From NCBI GenBank assembly GCA_020832285.1, contig JAFIFB010000056.1, positions 54,361-118,360 of the forward strand: a DNA stretch of 64,000 nt, in the 5' to 3' direction. The first letter of the stretch is position 1. Each line of letters opens with the position of its first letter. The notes under the pieces were generated by a model. It worked only from the letters and a program-made list of their open reading frames with translations. It searched no databases and was not told the DNA's origin. The position numbers and the translations under genes were made by a program. This DNA comes from Balneolaceae bacterium (lineage in GTDB: Bacteria; Bacteroidota; Rhodothermia; Balneolales; Balneolaceae). Positions 16,856 through 26,127 of this stretch are shown here, piece by piece.

Positions 16856-18148
16856 TCACACAAACTCTTCAAGATATTTAAAATCATGTGTGAGTTTTCC
16901 TCTGTGAACAATCACAGCACGTTTAATCTCATCGGGTAAAGAGATTTGATCAAAATCTGCTGAAAAATCTGCCTTGGTGAGAGAGGGAATAAAAGGACTC
17001 AGGGCAGAACTAAAGTGTTCAGACGCCTCACGGGGGAGTTCACTGGGCAAAATATCCACAGCCATGACGGCCACGCCATCTCCGTCAAATCCCATCTCGA
17101 AAGTATTATTTGATGGATTGTAAACAAATACGGGATCTTCAATTTCAGTTGCTATTTCAGTACACTCTACTGATCCGTGAACATCACACGTAATGTCACC
17201 TATAACCTTCAAACGAAGCTTATTTTCGTCTTTTTGTTCTTTCAGCCATCTTTTTTTAATCAGTTTTGGATAGCGCTCATCCCAGTAGATGCCATTGACA
17301 AACACGTTTATTTCCGGCAGCAGTTCTTCGATAACAGATTCATAATCTTCGGGTTGATCGATATAGTGCTGCAAATCAAATAATTTACCATTTTTATGTA
17401 CCAGGTAATCACGTGGCAGAATATTAACGGTTATAATTGATTCATCATGCGAAATACTACCTGACTTTAAATCACTGATTGAAATGTGTTTAGATGGAAT
17501 CAATTCCAAAATTTCGAGTGCTCCCTGAGAGACATTTCCGTCTCCTGTAACGGCGATAACAAGCGGCTTCATTCCGGGTGGCAGCCCCTTCTTATTGATG
17601 GTTTGGCCAATTTGTCTGATTTCACTTTTTGCCTCTTCAAGCGAATTATAATGGTAAGCCTGTTTCAGTGAATAAAAAGGATTGGGAATTCCAAGCTTTT
17701 CATACCTCACCCCTATTGCCCAAAGCGTATTAATCATTCCCGCAAGGCCAGCATATTTTCCAAAAAATATCAGCCTCCTCCCCTCCCGGTCTGTAATTTT
17801 TTCATAGTCGATCAGGGTACTTCCCGCGCTCATGACACTCCTCAGCATCGGCATGTTATAGGGCTGCCCCTTGATCACATGAGAAAAGAAAACATAGGTT
17901 TTATCGGGTTTAAAGATATTTTCAGGCATCTCTTTGACGCCAATAATTATATCTGAATCATCAAGGGTTGAAATCTCTGCACCTGCGTTCTGAAACTCTT
18001 TATCACTGAAGATCCGTTTTTCGGAAGGTTCAACAGATATTTTCAGAAAGTGATTTTTTACAAGATAATTTACATCATTAGGCACCAACGGAACACGCCG
18101 TTCAAGAGCATATTTGTCTTCGTGACGAATACCTATTTTATTCATCAA
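16856..18148 (-). CDS. Saccharopine/lysine-ketoglutarate reductase-like protein (AlaDH/PNT N-terminal fold)
   Basis: A 430-residue cytoplasmic protein whose N-terminus, IGIRHEDKYALERRVPLVP, matches the AlaDH/PNT N-terminal domain shared by alanine dehydrogenase, transhydrogenase and the lysine-ketoglutarate reductase half of eukaryotic aminoadipate semialdehyde synthase. Other matching points are VFFSHVIKGQPYNMPMLR near 92, LIDYEKITDREGRRLIFFG near 113, and VTGDGNVSQGALEILELI near 207 (dinucleotide site variant). GDITCDVHGSVECT near 328 is typical of the LKR group. A role in lysine or saccharopine metabolism is likely but not proven; the saccharopine dehydrogenase half is absent here. Confidence 0.78.
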   Translation of the reverse strand: MMNKIGIRHEDKYALERRVPLVPNDVNYLVKNHFLKISVEPSEKRIFSDKEFQNAGAEISTLDDSDIIIGVKEMPENIFKPDKTYVFFSHVIKGQPYNMPMLRSVMSAGSTLIDYEKITDREGRRLIFFGKYAGLAGMINTLWAIGVRYEKLGIPNPFYSLKQAYHYNSLEEAKSEIRQIGQTINKKGLPPGMKPLVIAVTGDGNVSQGALEILELIPSKHISISDLKSGSISHDESIITVNILPRDYLVHKNGKLFDLQHYIDQPEDYESVIEELLPEINVFVNGIYWDERYPKLIKKRWLKEQKDENKLRLKVIGDITCDVHGSVECTEIATEIEDPVFVYNPSNNTFEMGFDGDGVAVMAVDILPSELPREASEHFSSALSPFIPSLTKADFSADFDQISLPDEIKRAVIVHRGKLTHDFKYLEEFV

Positions 18149-18178
18149 AACTTTTATAGTTTTAGTAAAATGATTTAA

Positions 18179-18985
18179 TCATCCTACATTATTTCTCTGT
18201 TTTTCCGGAATATGCTCTTCTATTTTTTCGAGCAGATAACGATGGATGTATTCATTACCGCAAACCACCCGCTGACCAAACGGCCAGCCCTCTTCTCCGT
18301 TCCAGTCAGTAACCACACCGCCTGCTTCGCGCACAATTAATGCTGCTGCTGCCATATCCCAGATGTGCAGGGAGTATTCGTAGAATCCGTCGAAGCGACC
18401 ACAGGCTACACAGCATAGATCATACGATGCCGCTCCCGGTCTTCTGATACCCTGGAGTTCCTCCATCAGCACACGGAAAAGCTTCAGGTAGGGATCAACC
18501 AGTGAGAGATCATTATAGGGAAAACCGGTTCCCACAAAACCATTTCTGGAGTTAGATGTATTTGAAACACGAATGGGTTCACCGTTCAGCCATGCACCTT
18601 TGCCAGCAACAGCGGTGAACTCTTCATCCCGGTTCACCTCAATAACAACGCCCACTTTCGGCTGTCGTTTTTCCCACATGGCAACAGAGACACAGTAAAT
18701 CGGAAAATCGTTGGCAAAATTAGTTGTGCCATCAATTGGATCGACGATCCATGTGCGCTTTTCAGAGAGTGAATCATGATCAGCCGATTCTTCAGCGAGT
18801 ATATCATCATCGGGAAATTTATCAAGAATAACCCTTAGAATTGCCTTTTCTGCAGCAATATCGGCATCAGTGATCAGGTCATGAAACCCTTTCTCTTTTA
18901 CTTTAATCCCCTTTTCTTTGTATTTCAAAATGGTTTTTACGCCTACCCTGGCGGCCTTTCTGGCAATCTCTAAATCGCGGTTCAT
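18179..18985 (-). CDS. suhB: Inositol monophosphatase family protein
   Basis: Mg-dependent phosphatase of the IMPase/SuhB family acting on inositol-1-phosphate or related sugar phosphates. Metal-binding motifs are complete: the Glu in ILAEESADHD near residue 64, WIVDPIDGTTNFANDFP near 82 (DPIDGT signature), and the C-terminal IWDMAAAALIVREAGGVVTDW near 210 (WDxAA). Length (268) is normal. The neighbouring genes do not identify the physiological substrate, so the gene symbol is by family only. Confidence 0.9.
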   Translation of the reverse strand: MNRDLEIARKAARVGVKTILKYKEKGIKVKEKGFHDLITDADIAAEKAILRVILDKFPDDDILAEESADHDSLSEKRTWIVDPIDGTTNFANDFPIYCVSVAMWEKRQPKVGVVIEVNRDEEFTAVAGKGAWLNGEPIRVSNTSNSRNGFVGTGFPYNDLSLVDPYLKLFRVLMEELQGIRRPGAASYDLCCVACGRFDGFYEYSLHIWDMAAAALIVREAGGVVTDWNGEEGWPFGQRVVCGNEYIHRYLLEKIEEHIPEKQRNNVG

Positions 18986-19028
18986 TGCAGATGATTTTGT
19001 GTTTTCTGTATGATTTCAGCGGTTCTAT

Positions 19029-20276
19029 TCAGATTTGAGAAATCTCTTTTTCTTCCTCTTTTCGGGTATAATTTTTTTGGATGTACTCTTCCAGCAATTG
19101 ACGGAATTCCGCACCGATGTTATCTCCTTTGAGTGTAGAGTGGTGCTCTCCGTCGATATAAACAGGAGCCTTCGGTTCTTCAAACGTTCCGGGCAGTGAA
19201 ATGCCGATGTTGGCATGGCGGGATTCGCCGGGTCCGTTCACTACACATCCCATCACAGCTACGTCCATCTCTTCCACACCGGGATAAATTTCTCGCCAGA
19301 CCGGCATCATTTCTACGATGTATTTCTGAATATCATCAGCCAGTTCCTGGAAATAGGTACTCTTTGTACGGCCACATCCGGGACAGGCAGTAACCTGCGG
19401 AATAAAACTCCGGATGCCCAGTGACTGTAAAATCTGCTGGCAAATGCGAACCTCCTCGGCCCTGTCGGCACCCGGCATAGGTGTGAGTGAGACACGTATT
19501 GTATCTCCAATTCCTTCCTGAAGTAAAATTGCAAGAGCGACGGAACTGGCAACTGTTCCTTTCATTCCCATCCCGGCTTCGGTGAGGCCAAGGTGAAGAG
19601 CGTACGGCAGATCATCTGCAATGCGTCTGTACACGTTGATCAGATCCTGCACACCAGACATTTTGCAACTTACTACAATTTTATCGGATGGCAGACCCAC
19701 ATCTTCGGCCAAAGCGGTAGAGCGGCGGGCACTCTCGACCATTGTATCGAGCATCACTTCTTTGGACGATTTGGGCTCTTTACGCTGGTTATTGACATCC
19801 ATATACTGCGCCAGTAACTGCTGATCGAGAGAACCCCAGTTCACACCGATTCGCACAGGCTTACTATATTTGACCGCTTGTTCAACAATCGTGCAGAAAT
19901 TTTTGTCTCTGGTTTTGGTCCCGGTATTTCCGGGATTGATCCGGAATTTTGCCAGCGATTTTGCCATTTCCGGGTATTTGGTGAGAAGCAGATGGCCATT
20001 GTAATGAAAATCACCTATCACAGGAACTGTTACTCCCCTGTTGATCAGCTTCTCTTTTATATAAGGAACTGCCTTTGCCGCCTGATCGTTATTCACCGTT
20101 ATCCGTACCAGCTCCGATCCCGCCTGGTGCAAATGGTCAATCTGGTTAACCGTATTATCTATATCTGCAGTATCTGTATTCGTCATAGACTGAACTGCGA
20201 TCGGGTTATCACCACCTACGATTACATCACCGACGTTTACAGGGATTGACTTTCTTCGTTTTATTGGGGAGATCAT
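19029..20276 (-). CDS. ispG: 4-hydroxy-3-methylbut-2-en-1-yl diphosphate synthase
   Basis: [4Fe-4S] enzyme of the MEP isoprenoid pathway that converts MEcPP to HMBPP. N-terminal TIM-barrel motifs are clear ([18 protein letters not shown] near 22, RINPGNTGT near 111, [14 protein letters not shown] near 142). The C-terminal cluster domain holds the cysteine ligands in [12 protein letters not shown] near 298 and [12 protein letters not shown] near 345. At 415 residues it is slightly longer than the E. coli enzyme, mainly through a charged C-terminal tail. The products feed carotenoid-type metabolism, to which the nearby desaturase could belong. Confidence 0.96.
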   Translation of the reverse strand: MISPIKRRKSIPVNVGDVIVGGDNPIAVQSMTNTDTADIDNTVNQIDHLHQAGSELVRITVNNDQAAKAVPYIKEKLINRGVTVPVIGDFHYNGHLLLTKYPEMAKSLAKFRINPGNTGTKTRDKNFCTIVEQAVKYSKPVRIGVNWGSLDQQLLAQYMDVNNQRKEPKSSKEVMLDTMVESARRSTALAEDVGLPSDKIVVSCKMSGVQDLINVYRRIADDLPYALHLGLTEAGMGMKGTVASSVALAILLQEGIGDTIRVSLTPMPGADRAEEVRICQQILQSLGIRSFIPQVTACPGCGRTKSTYFQELADDIQKYIVEMMPVWREIYPGVEEMDVAVMGCVVNGPGESRHANIGISLPGTFEEPKAPVYIDGEHHSTLKGDNIGAEFRQLLEEYIQKNYTRKEEEKEISQI

Positions 20277-20362
20277 TTTGTTAAGGCTTGGGGTTAAGTA
20301 TCAGGAAGTAATTTTTATGGATAAAGCACCAAAAATCAAGTAACAAATTTCAAACTATATGA

Positions 20363-20725
20363 TTACTTACTGTTGCTTAAAATAGATGAAAAAATACGTT
20401 TTAATTGATCAGCTTCATTTGATAATATGTTTAATTCATCAAAATGATCGTCATTCTGTGAAAGTAATAAGCGTAACCAATATTCAGATTCTTTCGATTC
20501 CTTTCTGCAAATTTTAATTCTATACAAAAAATCCTTTTTACTCAATGCTTCGTTGGCTTCAATGTAATTTGCTCCAAATGAACCGGAGGAACGAATCAAC
20601 TGCCTGCAATCCTCTACGTTAATTGGATCTTTTCTAAGCTTTCTTATTAAAAAACGACAATCCCTGGCAAATTCAAATGTTCGGCCTTCTAAATCATATT
20701 GTGTGTCTCCCATCTGTTTTGTCAT
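20363..20725 (-). CDS. Four-helix bundle protein (S23-like)
   Basis: A small helical protein of the family once called 23S rRNA intervening-sequence (S23) proteins. The characteristic core is LEGRTFEFARDCRFLIRKL near residue 11, and GANYIEANEALSKKDFLYR then RKESKESEYWLRLL near 60-85. Members form pentameric four-helix bundles; their function is not known. The ATG at 20725 or the one at 20713 (MGDTQYDLEG) is preferred over a TTG at 20767 that would overlap the rhomboid gene. It follows the rhomboid gene by about 40 bp on the same strand. Confidence 0.82.
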   Translation of the reverse strand: MTKQMGDTQYDLEGRTFEFARDCRFLIRKLRKDPINVEDCRQLIRSSGSFGANYIEANEALSKKDFLYRIKICRKESKESEYWLRLLLSQNDDHFDELNILSNEADQLKRIFSSILSNSK

Positions 20726-20763
20726 TTGGAATTTGAAAATTGAACTTTCCGCCAAAAGGCAAA

Positions 20764-21639
20764 TCAATTTCTCTTACTCAATTCAAACAACTTTCTCTTC
20801 TCTTCCGCAGTCAATCCGTCGTAGCCTTCTTTTGAAATTTTTTCGAGAATTTGATCCAGTTCGGACTGGTCGGTCTCTTCAACAATTTCCACGTCGCTCA
20901 CTGAATACATTTTTTTGTTTCTGGGGCGGTTTTTCTTCTTTTTTTCCTTGGAAGATTCCGTCCATAGTCGCTCAATCGGACGTATATATTTGGAAAGGTC
21001 GTGCCCCTGCATGTGTGCTTTAATCAACAGATAACCGATTCCGGCTCCGCCAAGGTGAACAAGGCGCGCTACACCATCACCCGCACCAATAAATAATACG
21101 TCAAAGGCAATTAGACCGGCTATCACAAAACGGGCTTCAATCGGGGGAAGGAAAATGAGCATAATCGGCGCCCTTGGATACATATAGGCAAAAGCTACCA
21201 TCACACCGAAAACCGCCCCGGAAGCACCAATTACAAGAGTAGTTCCATACAGGAAAGAAAACATAATATGGAAAAATGCGCCACCGATACCGGCACCAAA
21301 AAAGAGCACTGAAAAACTTCGCGGTCCGATCGCTTCTTCCACCGAACGTCCGAGCCACCAAAGCCAGAGCATATTGAAAAGCAGGTGAAAACCGCCACCG
21401 TGCAGAAACATATAGGTCACAAACCGCCAGGGCTGTGTAAAAGCCGTGCCAAGTGATGGATCAAACGCAAGATAATTTACAATGATACGGTTCAGGCTTT
21501 GCCCGCCCACCTGTATATTGCCGATAATAGCCTGAAATATGAAAATGATTACGTTAATGGCAATTATCGTACGGATTACAGGGGGAATCCGCATGAACCC
21601 ACGTTTAAATGCGCTGCCAAAAGATTCTTGCTGATGCAT
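20764..21639 (-). CDS. Rhomboid family intramembrane serine protease
   Basis: Six-helix membrane protease that cuts transmembrane substrates. The catalytic serine is in VIGASGAVFGVMVAF near residue 140 and the catalytic histidine in LVHLGGAGIGYLLI near 190; the conserved first-loop WRFVTYMFLHGGGFHLLFNM is near 67-86. A charged cytoplasmic tail of about 85 residues follows the membrane domain (KEKKKKNRPRNKK, then an acidic helix with GLTAEEKRKLFELS). It lies directly downstream of a second rhomboid gene, probably as a duplicated pair. Confidence 0.93.
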   Translation of the reverse strand: MHQQESFGSAFKRGFMRIPPVIRTIIAINVIIFIFQAIIGNIQVGGQSLNRIIVNYLAFDPSLGTAFTQPWRFVTYMFLHGGGFHLLFNMLWLWWLGRSVEEAIGPRSFSVLFFGAGIGGAFFHIMFSFLYGTTLVIGASGAVFGVMVAFAYMYPRAPIMLIFLPPIEARFVIAGLIAFDVLFIGAGDGVARLVHLGGAGIGYLLIKAHMQGHDLSKYIRPIERLWTESSKEKKKKNRPRNKKMYSVSDVEIVEETDQSELDQILEKISKEGYDGLTAEEKRKLFELSKRN

Positions 21640-21739
21640 ATCTAAATAAAATTACAAGTGATGCTGTCCGGCCAAGCATTTTCAAGATAAGGAAAAATAT
21701 ATCTGTAAACTGTAAACGAGTAGAATCCAATCATCAGGT

Positions 21740-22372
21740 TTAATAGCTTCTGTCGCCTTCACCTTTCAGACCCCAGTATTTGATCAGAATGTACCCAACA
21801 ACCATTCCTCCCAGGTGGGCGAAGTGGGCAATTCCGCTATCCGGCCTCATGATACCTGAAAAGAGTTCAAATACACCAAATATCATCACAAAATATTTGG
21901 CTTTGATGGGAATCGGAGGAATAAGCAACATAATATAACGATCCGGAAACATCATCCCGAAGGCGATCAATATTCCGTAAACTGCTCCGGAAGCACCCAC
22001 AGTCGGTGCACCGGTTCCGCCGATCCACATATGTATAAGCGCAGCGCCGATACCTGTTAAAAAGTAATAAGTGGCAAACCTTTTGGTGCCCCAGTAGTTT
22101 TCAATTCCCTGGCCAAAAATCCAGAGAGCAAACAAGTTAAATAAAATATGTCCGAAACCTGCATGAAGAAACATATATGTAACAAGCTGCCAGGGTGCAA
22201 ACAAGCCGGAACCAATGGGCCAAAGTGCTCCAAACTCCATTAAAAAGCCGTATAGCATCGGGTTGGATAAAGCTACAAAAACCAGCAAGTTTACAATAAG
22301 AAGGTGTTTTACTGCAGGGGGAAATATTGAAAATTGAGTATTCGGTGAATAGTTATCGCCTTGGTAATTCAA
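21740..22372 (-). CDS. Rhomboid family intramembrane serine protease (second copy)
   Basis: A minimal six-helix rhomboid of 210 residues. WQLVTYMFLHAGFGHILFNL near residue 61 is the conserved loop, Ser lies in TVGASGAVYGILIAFG near 125, and His in IAHFAHLGGMVVGYILI near 185. It lacks the long cytoplasmic tail of its neighbour at 20764-21639. Its start overlaps the stop of the desaturase gene by 4 bp (ATGA), so the two are translationally coupled. A shared function with the desaturase is not evident. Confidence 0.93.
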   Translation of the reverse strand: MNYQGDNYSPNTQFSIFPPAVKHLLIVNLLVFVALSNPMLYGFLMEFGALWPIGSGLFAPWQLVTYMFLHAGFGHILFNLFALWIFGQGIENYWGTKRFATYYFLTGIGAALIHMWIGGTGAPTVGASGAVYGILIAFGMMFPDRYIMLLIPPIPIKAKYFVMIFGVFELFSGIMRPDSGIAHFAHLGGMVVGYILIKYWGLKGEGDRSY

Positions 22373-23871
22373 TGATACGTAAGATTTTTTAAATGTTTTT
22401 GAGCTCTGTAATATACGTTAATCCCGCTTAAAGTTACGCCAGGAATTCCCTGTCCCGGAAAAACGGTATCACCGCAAAGAAAAAATCCTTCAAACGGTGT
22501 TTTAACAGGAGACCAGTCCAAAAGAGACCTTGACATGCTTTGTGGAATTCCTCCAACACGTCCTTTTTTTCTGTAAACCCAGTTGCTCCAGGAAACAGGA
22601 GTTGAAGAAAATACTAATTTAATTTCAGCCTTATGAAACCCGGGAAGCGATTTCTTCATTATTTCTATTAATTTCTGCTGAACCTGATCCTTCATTCTGT
22701 TATAATCGCCATTTAATTGAAACCAATAATCAGGGTACGTATGGGTGGAGACATTCATCACCCTCTCTCCTGTTTTGGCTCGCTGATGGTCACCCCGCAT
22801 CGAAAAAGAGATAAAGACAGAGCCCGATTCCAGTCCTGCAATTTTATCACCATTCAAATGTAGCTGATGGTGAAGCGGCATATCACCTGGATAAGGATCA
22901 TCAGTAACTACTCCCATTGTAAACGCTCCCCAGGCATTCTGATATTTTGCTGATTCTACTTTGAAATAGTCCGCCATGTCACCGCTTGTATGCTCCGGAA
23001 GATTCCATATAGGCAAATTGGAAATCAATACTGGGGCATGATAAATATTGTTGTTGGTTGAAATTACCCGGTAATCACCATCTTTTTTTTCAATGGTATT
23101 AACTCCTTCTTTGGTTAGAATGACACCTTTTTTTGAATGAATATATTTTTCCAGTGTCCTTACCATTTCAATCAGCCCGCCGGGAACATAATAATTGGTA
23201 CTGTTAGTGTAGGTAATTGCAGGAGCTCCGAACAAGAAAGGTGTTTCATCAGATGATGCCTGTGCCGTTATGATGAGCTGTTCATCCAAAAACTGGAAAA
23301 ATTCGGGATTTGAAATACCCAGGCTTTGTGCAGTTTCTTTGACGGTGCGCAGCGAATGAGGAAGTACCCAGAGATCTCTCGGATCATTCTTCAGAAGTTT
23401 CAGCCAGTCCGATGGTCCGGCCGGTGGAAAGAAAGGGTTTTTATCAGAAACTCTCCAGACCACGTCCGATACATTGAATGCGAGATTCCAAAACAGTTTT
23501 TGCTCAGAAGGTTCACCAAAATGCCGAATCACCTCAGATAACCATTTCTTTTTATCACGCCAGCGTGTGATAATTTTTCCAGATTGGTGAACTGCCATTG
23601 AGGGATCAAGTGATTTTTTCGGGATTTTAATTCCCAATTCATCTTCAAGCTTTCTGAGCGGCTGATGTTCATCAAACCCGATCAGCGTGGTGGCACCCGA
23701 TTCAAAAATTCGCTGTTTTCGTTTGTAGGATGAACTGCATCCACCTGTAACATGAGATTTTTCAAGCACAAGAACTCTCAATCCGCTTTTAGCCAGTAAT
23801 GAAGCTGCAGTAAGTCCACCCATTCCGGCTCCTGCCACGATTACATCAAAACTTATGTCGTCTGTTTTCAT
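22369..23871 (-). CDS. CrtI/CrtISO-type FAD-dependent oxidoreductase
   Basis: A flavoprotein of the phytoene desaturase / carotenoid isomerase / retinol saturase superfamily. The dinucleotide-binding start is VIVAGAGMGGLTAASLLAKS near residue 10, followed by VLVLEKSHVTGGCSSSY; the C-terminal FAD motif is GFFLCGDTVFPGQGIPGVT near 462. Length (500) is typical. The substrate cannot be assigned: carotenoid, retinoid-like and other polyene substrates all occur in the family, and no crtB or other carotenoid genes are in the window. Confidence 0.87.
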   Translation of the reverse strand: MKTDDISFDVIVAGAGMGGLTAASLLAKSGLRVLVLEKSHVTGGCSSSYKRKQRIFESGATTLIGFDEHQPLRKLEDELGIKIPKKSLDPSMAVHQSGKIITRWRDKKKWLSEVIRHFGEPSEQKLFWNLAFNVSDVVWRVSDKNPFFPPAGPSDWLKLLKNDPRDLWVLPHSLRTVKETAQSLGISNPEFFQFLDEQLIITAQASSDETPFLFGAPAITYTNSTNYYVPGGLIEMVRTLEKYIHSKKGVILTKEGVNTIEKKDGDYRVISTNNNIYHAPVLISNLPIWNLPEHTSGDMADYFKVESAKYQNAWGAFTMGVVTDDPYPGDMPLHHQLHLNGDKIAGLESGSVFISFSMRGDHQRAKTGERVMNVSTHTYPDYWFQLNGDYNRMKDQVQQKLIEIMKKSLPGFHKAEIKLVFSSTPVSWSNWVYRKKGRVGGIPQSMSRSLLDWSPVKTPFEGFFLCGDTVFPGQGIPGVTLSGINVYYRAQKHLKNLTYH

Positions 23872-23914
23872 ATAGAGCTGAAAACAAAAAAGGAAGTGGG
23901 TTGGTTTCTTCGGG

Positions 23915-23930
23915 CGGAATAATTATTCCG
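23915..23930. promoter_or_regulatory. Perfect 16-bp palindrome upstream of the desaturase gene
   Basis: CGGAATAATTATTCCG is an exact palindrome 44 bp upstream of the desaturase ATG (minus strand), in the gap after the ABC ATPase gene. There is no following T-run, so an operator is more likely than a terminator. No regulator can be named. Confidence 0.4.
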
Positions 23931-23986
23931 GTATAGAGTGATTAAACCTCTTCAATAATAATGAAAATGAAACAGTGGCCTGTGCT

Positions 23987-24718
23987 TTAGGCTTCCTGCA
24001 GTGTCAGGTCAACATTGGCAAGAGTTGGACTCTCTACTTTTTCATCCACCTCTATTTTCCCATCCCGCAGACGGATAATTCTTCTGGCATGATTTGCAAT
24101 CTCATTTTCGTGAGTTACCAGGATAATTGTATTTCCGCTTCGATGGAGTTCTTCAAAAAGCAGCATGATCTCTTCACCGGTTTTTGTGTCGAGGTTCCCG
24201 GTGGGTTCGTCAGCGAGAAGTATTGACGGATCGTTTACCAACGCCCTTGCAATGGCAACTCTTTGCCGCTGGCCACCTGAGAGTTCGTTTGGCTTGTGAT
24301 CCATTCTGTCGGCAAGGCCAACTTTTTTGAGTGTTTCACTTGCTTTCTCCTTTCTGATCGAACTTTTCATACCAGAGTAAATCAGCGGAAGTTCCACGTT
24401 ACTAAGGCAGTTGGTTCGGGGCAGCAGGTTAAATGTCTGGAAAACAAACCCTATCTCCCGGTTTCTGATTTGTGCAAGTTCGGAATCTTCAAGGTCACTC
24501 ACTCGGTGCCCGTTCAGAATATAATCTCCGGATGTGGGTGTATCAAGGCATCCAATGAGGTTCATCAATGTGGATTTTCCAGAGCCGGACGGTCCCATAA
24601 TTGCGATGTATTCATTTTCTGCTACATTAAAAGTAACACCATCGAGAGCACGCACAAGTGTTTGCCCCATTTTATAGTGTCTCTCTAAATCACTGATTTC
24701 TATAATTTTTTTCAACAT
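23987..24718 (-). CDS. MacB-type ABC transporter ATP-binding protein
   Basis: ATPase component of a MacB/LolD-type (type VII) ABC system. Motifs are complete: Walker [10 protein letters not shown] near residue 42, Q-loop [11 protein letters not shown] near 93, signature [15 protein letters not shown] near 146, Walker [13 protein letters not shown] near 166 and the H-loop ILVTHENE near 200. It is a separate ATPase without a fused permease and follows the membrane fusion protein gene by 46 bp. Together with TolC and MacA-like genes upstream, and the two permeases at 29397-31868, it should power export through the periplasm. Confidence 0.93.
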   Translation of the reverse strand: MLKKIIEISDLERHYKMGQTLVRALDGVTFNVAENEYIAIMGPSGSGKSTLMNLIGCLDTPTSGDYILNGHRVSDLEDSELAQIRNREIGFVFQTFNLLPRTNCLSNVELPLIYSGMKSSIRKEKASETLKKVGLADRMDHKPNELSGGQRQRVAIARALVNDPSILLADEPTGNLDTKTGEEIMLLFEELHRSGNTIILVTHENEIANHARRIIRLRDGKIEVDEKVESPTLANVDLTLQEA

Positions 24719-24764
24719 AAATCCGCACCGGTTAATTATAGTATTATTGGTTTCTGATATCTGA

Positions 24765-26108
24765 TTATCGGTTTTTCACCTTAATTTTATTTCCATCTTC
24801 CAATTCACGCGAAAGCACTCTGTAGCTTCCGGTAATCACTTCCAATCCGGCCTCCACCCCGCTCATAATTTGTATATAACTGTTATCGCTGATACCGGTT
24901 TCCACTTCAACACGCTTTGCATTGCCATTTTCATTTATAAATACCACTCTCCTGAAGTCTTCTCCACTGCCTCTTCGGCTTCGGTTTGTTGAACTATCAT
25001 TTTCTTCTGAAGAATCGTCAGGTGTGACATCACGTGCAAAATCACGAACTGTAACTGCCTGAATAGGAACAGAAACCACATTATAAACCGTATTAGTCTG
25101 AATATCTACCGTGGCTGACATTCCGGGTTTGAAATTGGGGCTAAAATCATCTTGCGGGCCTTCACTCACATTCATCGCAAGAAAATCGGAAGCTGCATGG
25201 CCGAGGTTGTGCGGTGTTGTAATTCTGATTTTTACTTTGTAGTTCGTAACCTGATCGGCCGAGCCGCTTCCGGTTATTTCGGCGGAGTTTGCAATCTCTG
25301 TTACCACACCTTCAAACGAACGGTTGGGATAGGAATCCACATCTATAATAGCTGTATCAGCGGGAGATACATTCACGATGTCGTTCTCGTTCACATCAAC
25401 AACCACTTCCATTTGTTCCATCCGGGCAATTCGCATCATTTCAGTTCCTGCTGTCTGTGCCTGTCCCAATACTCTCTCCCCCCGCTCTACATCAAGGCGG
25501 CTAATGGTGCCGTTTTTGGGTGATCGGATCACTGTCTGCTGGAGCTCCTCTTCTGCTCTTCTGAGCTGGGCCCGAGCACTTTCGATTTGATATTCTGCCG
25601 CTCTGAAATTGGCTTTTTCTGATTCGTATTTATTTAATGACTGCCTGTACTCAAGGTCAGAAATCAACTCACGTTCATACAAGTGTTGATTTTTCAGGTA
25701 CTCAATCTCTGCTTGAAGTTTATTGGCACGCGCCTGTTCCATACGAGACTGCTGGGTTAAAAGCATGGCATTTAATTCATCAATCCGGGCTTCATAAATA
25801 TCCGGTTTGATTCTAAGCAACAACTCTCCCTCGCGAACAAAATCTCCCTCTTTCACATTCAGTTCAATAATTTCTCCCGATACATCCGGGCGGATTGTCA
25901 CCTCCACTTCGGGCTGTATTCTCCCTGAAGCAGAGACGATTTGAGTAATGGTTCGCAGTTCGGCCTGTTCGGTCTCCACTTCTTTCTCAGCAGGACCACC
26001 ATCGAGCCAGCCGGCGGCTTTGGCCATCACCCCGGCTACGATAATAACTGCGACCAAAATGCCAAGAATTTTGAGTAGTTTTTTAGTTGCTGATTTTTCT
26101 TTTGCCAT
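24765..26108 (-). CDS. MacA-like periplasmic adaptor (membrane fusion protein)
   Basis: Periplasmic adaptor linking an inner-membrane exporter to TolC. Residues 10-32 form the membrane anchor ([20 protein letters not shown]). The lipoyl halves ([20 protein letters not shown] near 65 and [20 protein letters not shown] near 195) flank a coiled-coil hairpin near 95-190 rich in A, E, Q and R. Beta-barrel and C-terminal membrane-proximal domains follow, with a Ser/Asp-rich insertion near 360-380. It is 20 bp downstream of the TolC gene in the same operon. Confidence 0.92.
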   Translation of the reverse strand: MAKEKSATKKLLKILGILVAVIIVAGVMAKAAGWLDGGPAEKEVETEQAELRTITQIVSASGRIQPEVEVTIRPDVSGEIIELNVKEGDFVREGELLLRIKPDIYEARIDELNAMLLTQQSRMEQARANKLQAEIEYLKNQHLYERELISDLEYRQSLNKYESEKANFRAAEYQIESARAQLRRAEEELQQTVIRSPKNGTISRLDVERGERVLGQAQTAGTEMMRIARMEQMEVVVDVNENDIVNVSPADTAIIDVDSYPNRSFEGVVTEIANSAEITGSGSADQVTNYKVKIRITTPHNLGHAASDFLAMNVSEGPQDDFSPNFKPGMSATVDIQTNTVYNVVSVPIQAVTVRDFARDVTPDDSSEENDSSTNRSRRGSGEDFRRVVFINENGNAKRVEVETGISDNSYIQIMSGVEAGLEVITGSYRVLSRELEDGNKIKVKNR

Positions 26109-26127
26109 ACCTTCAGGGTATTATTTA

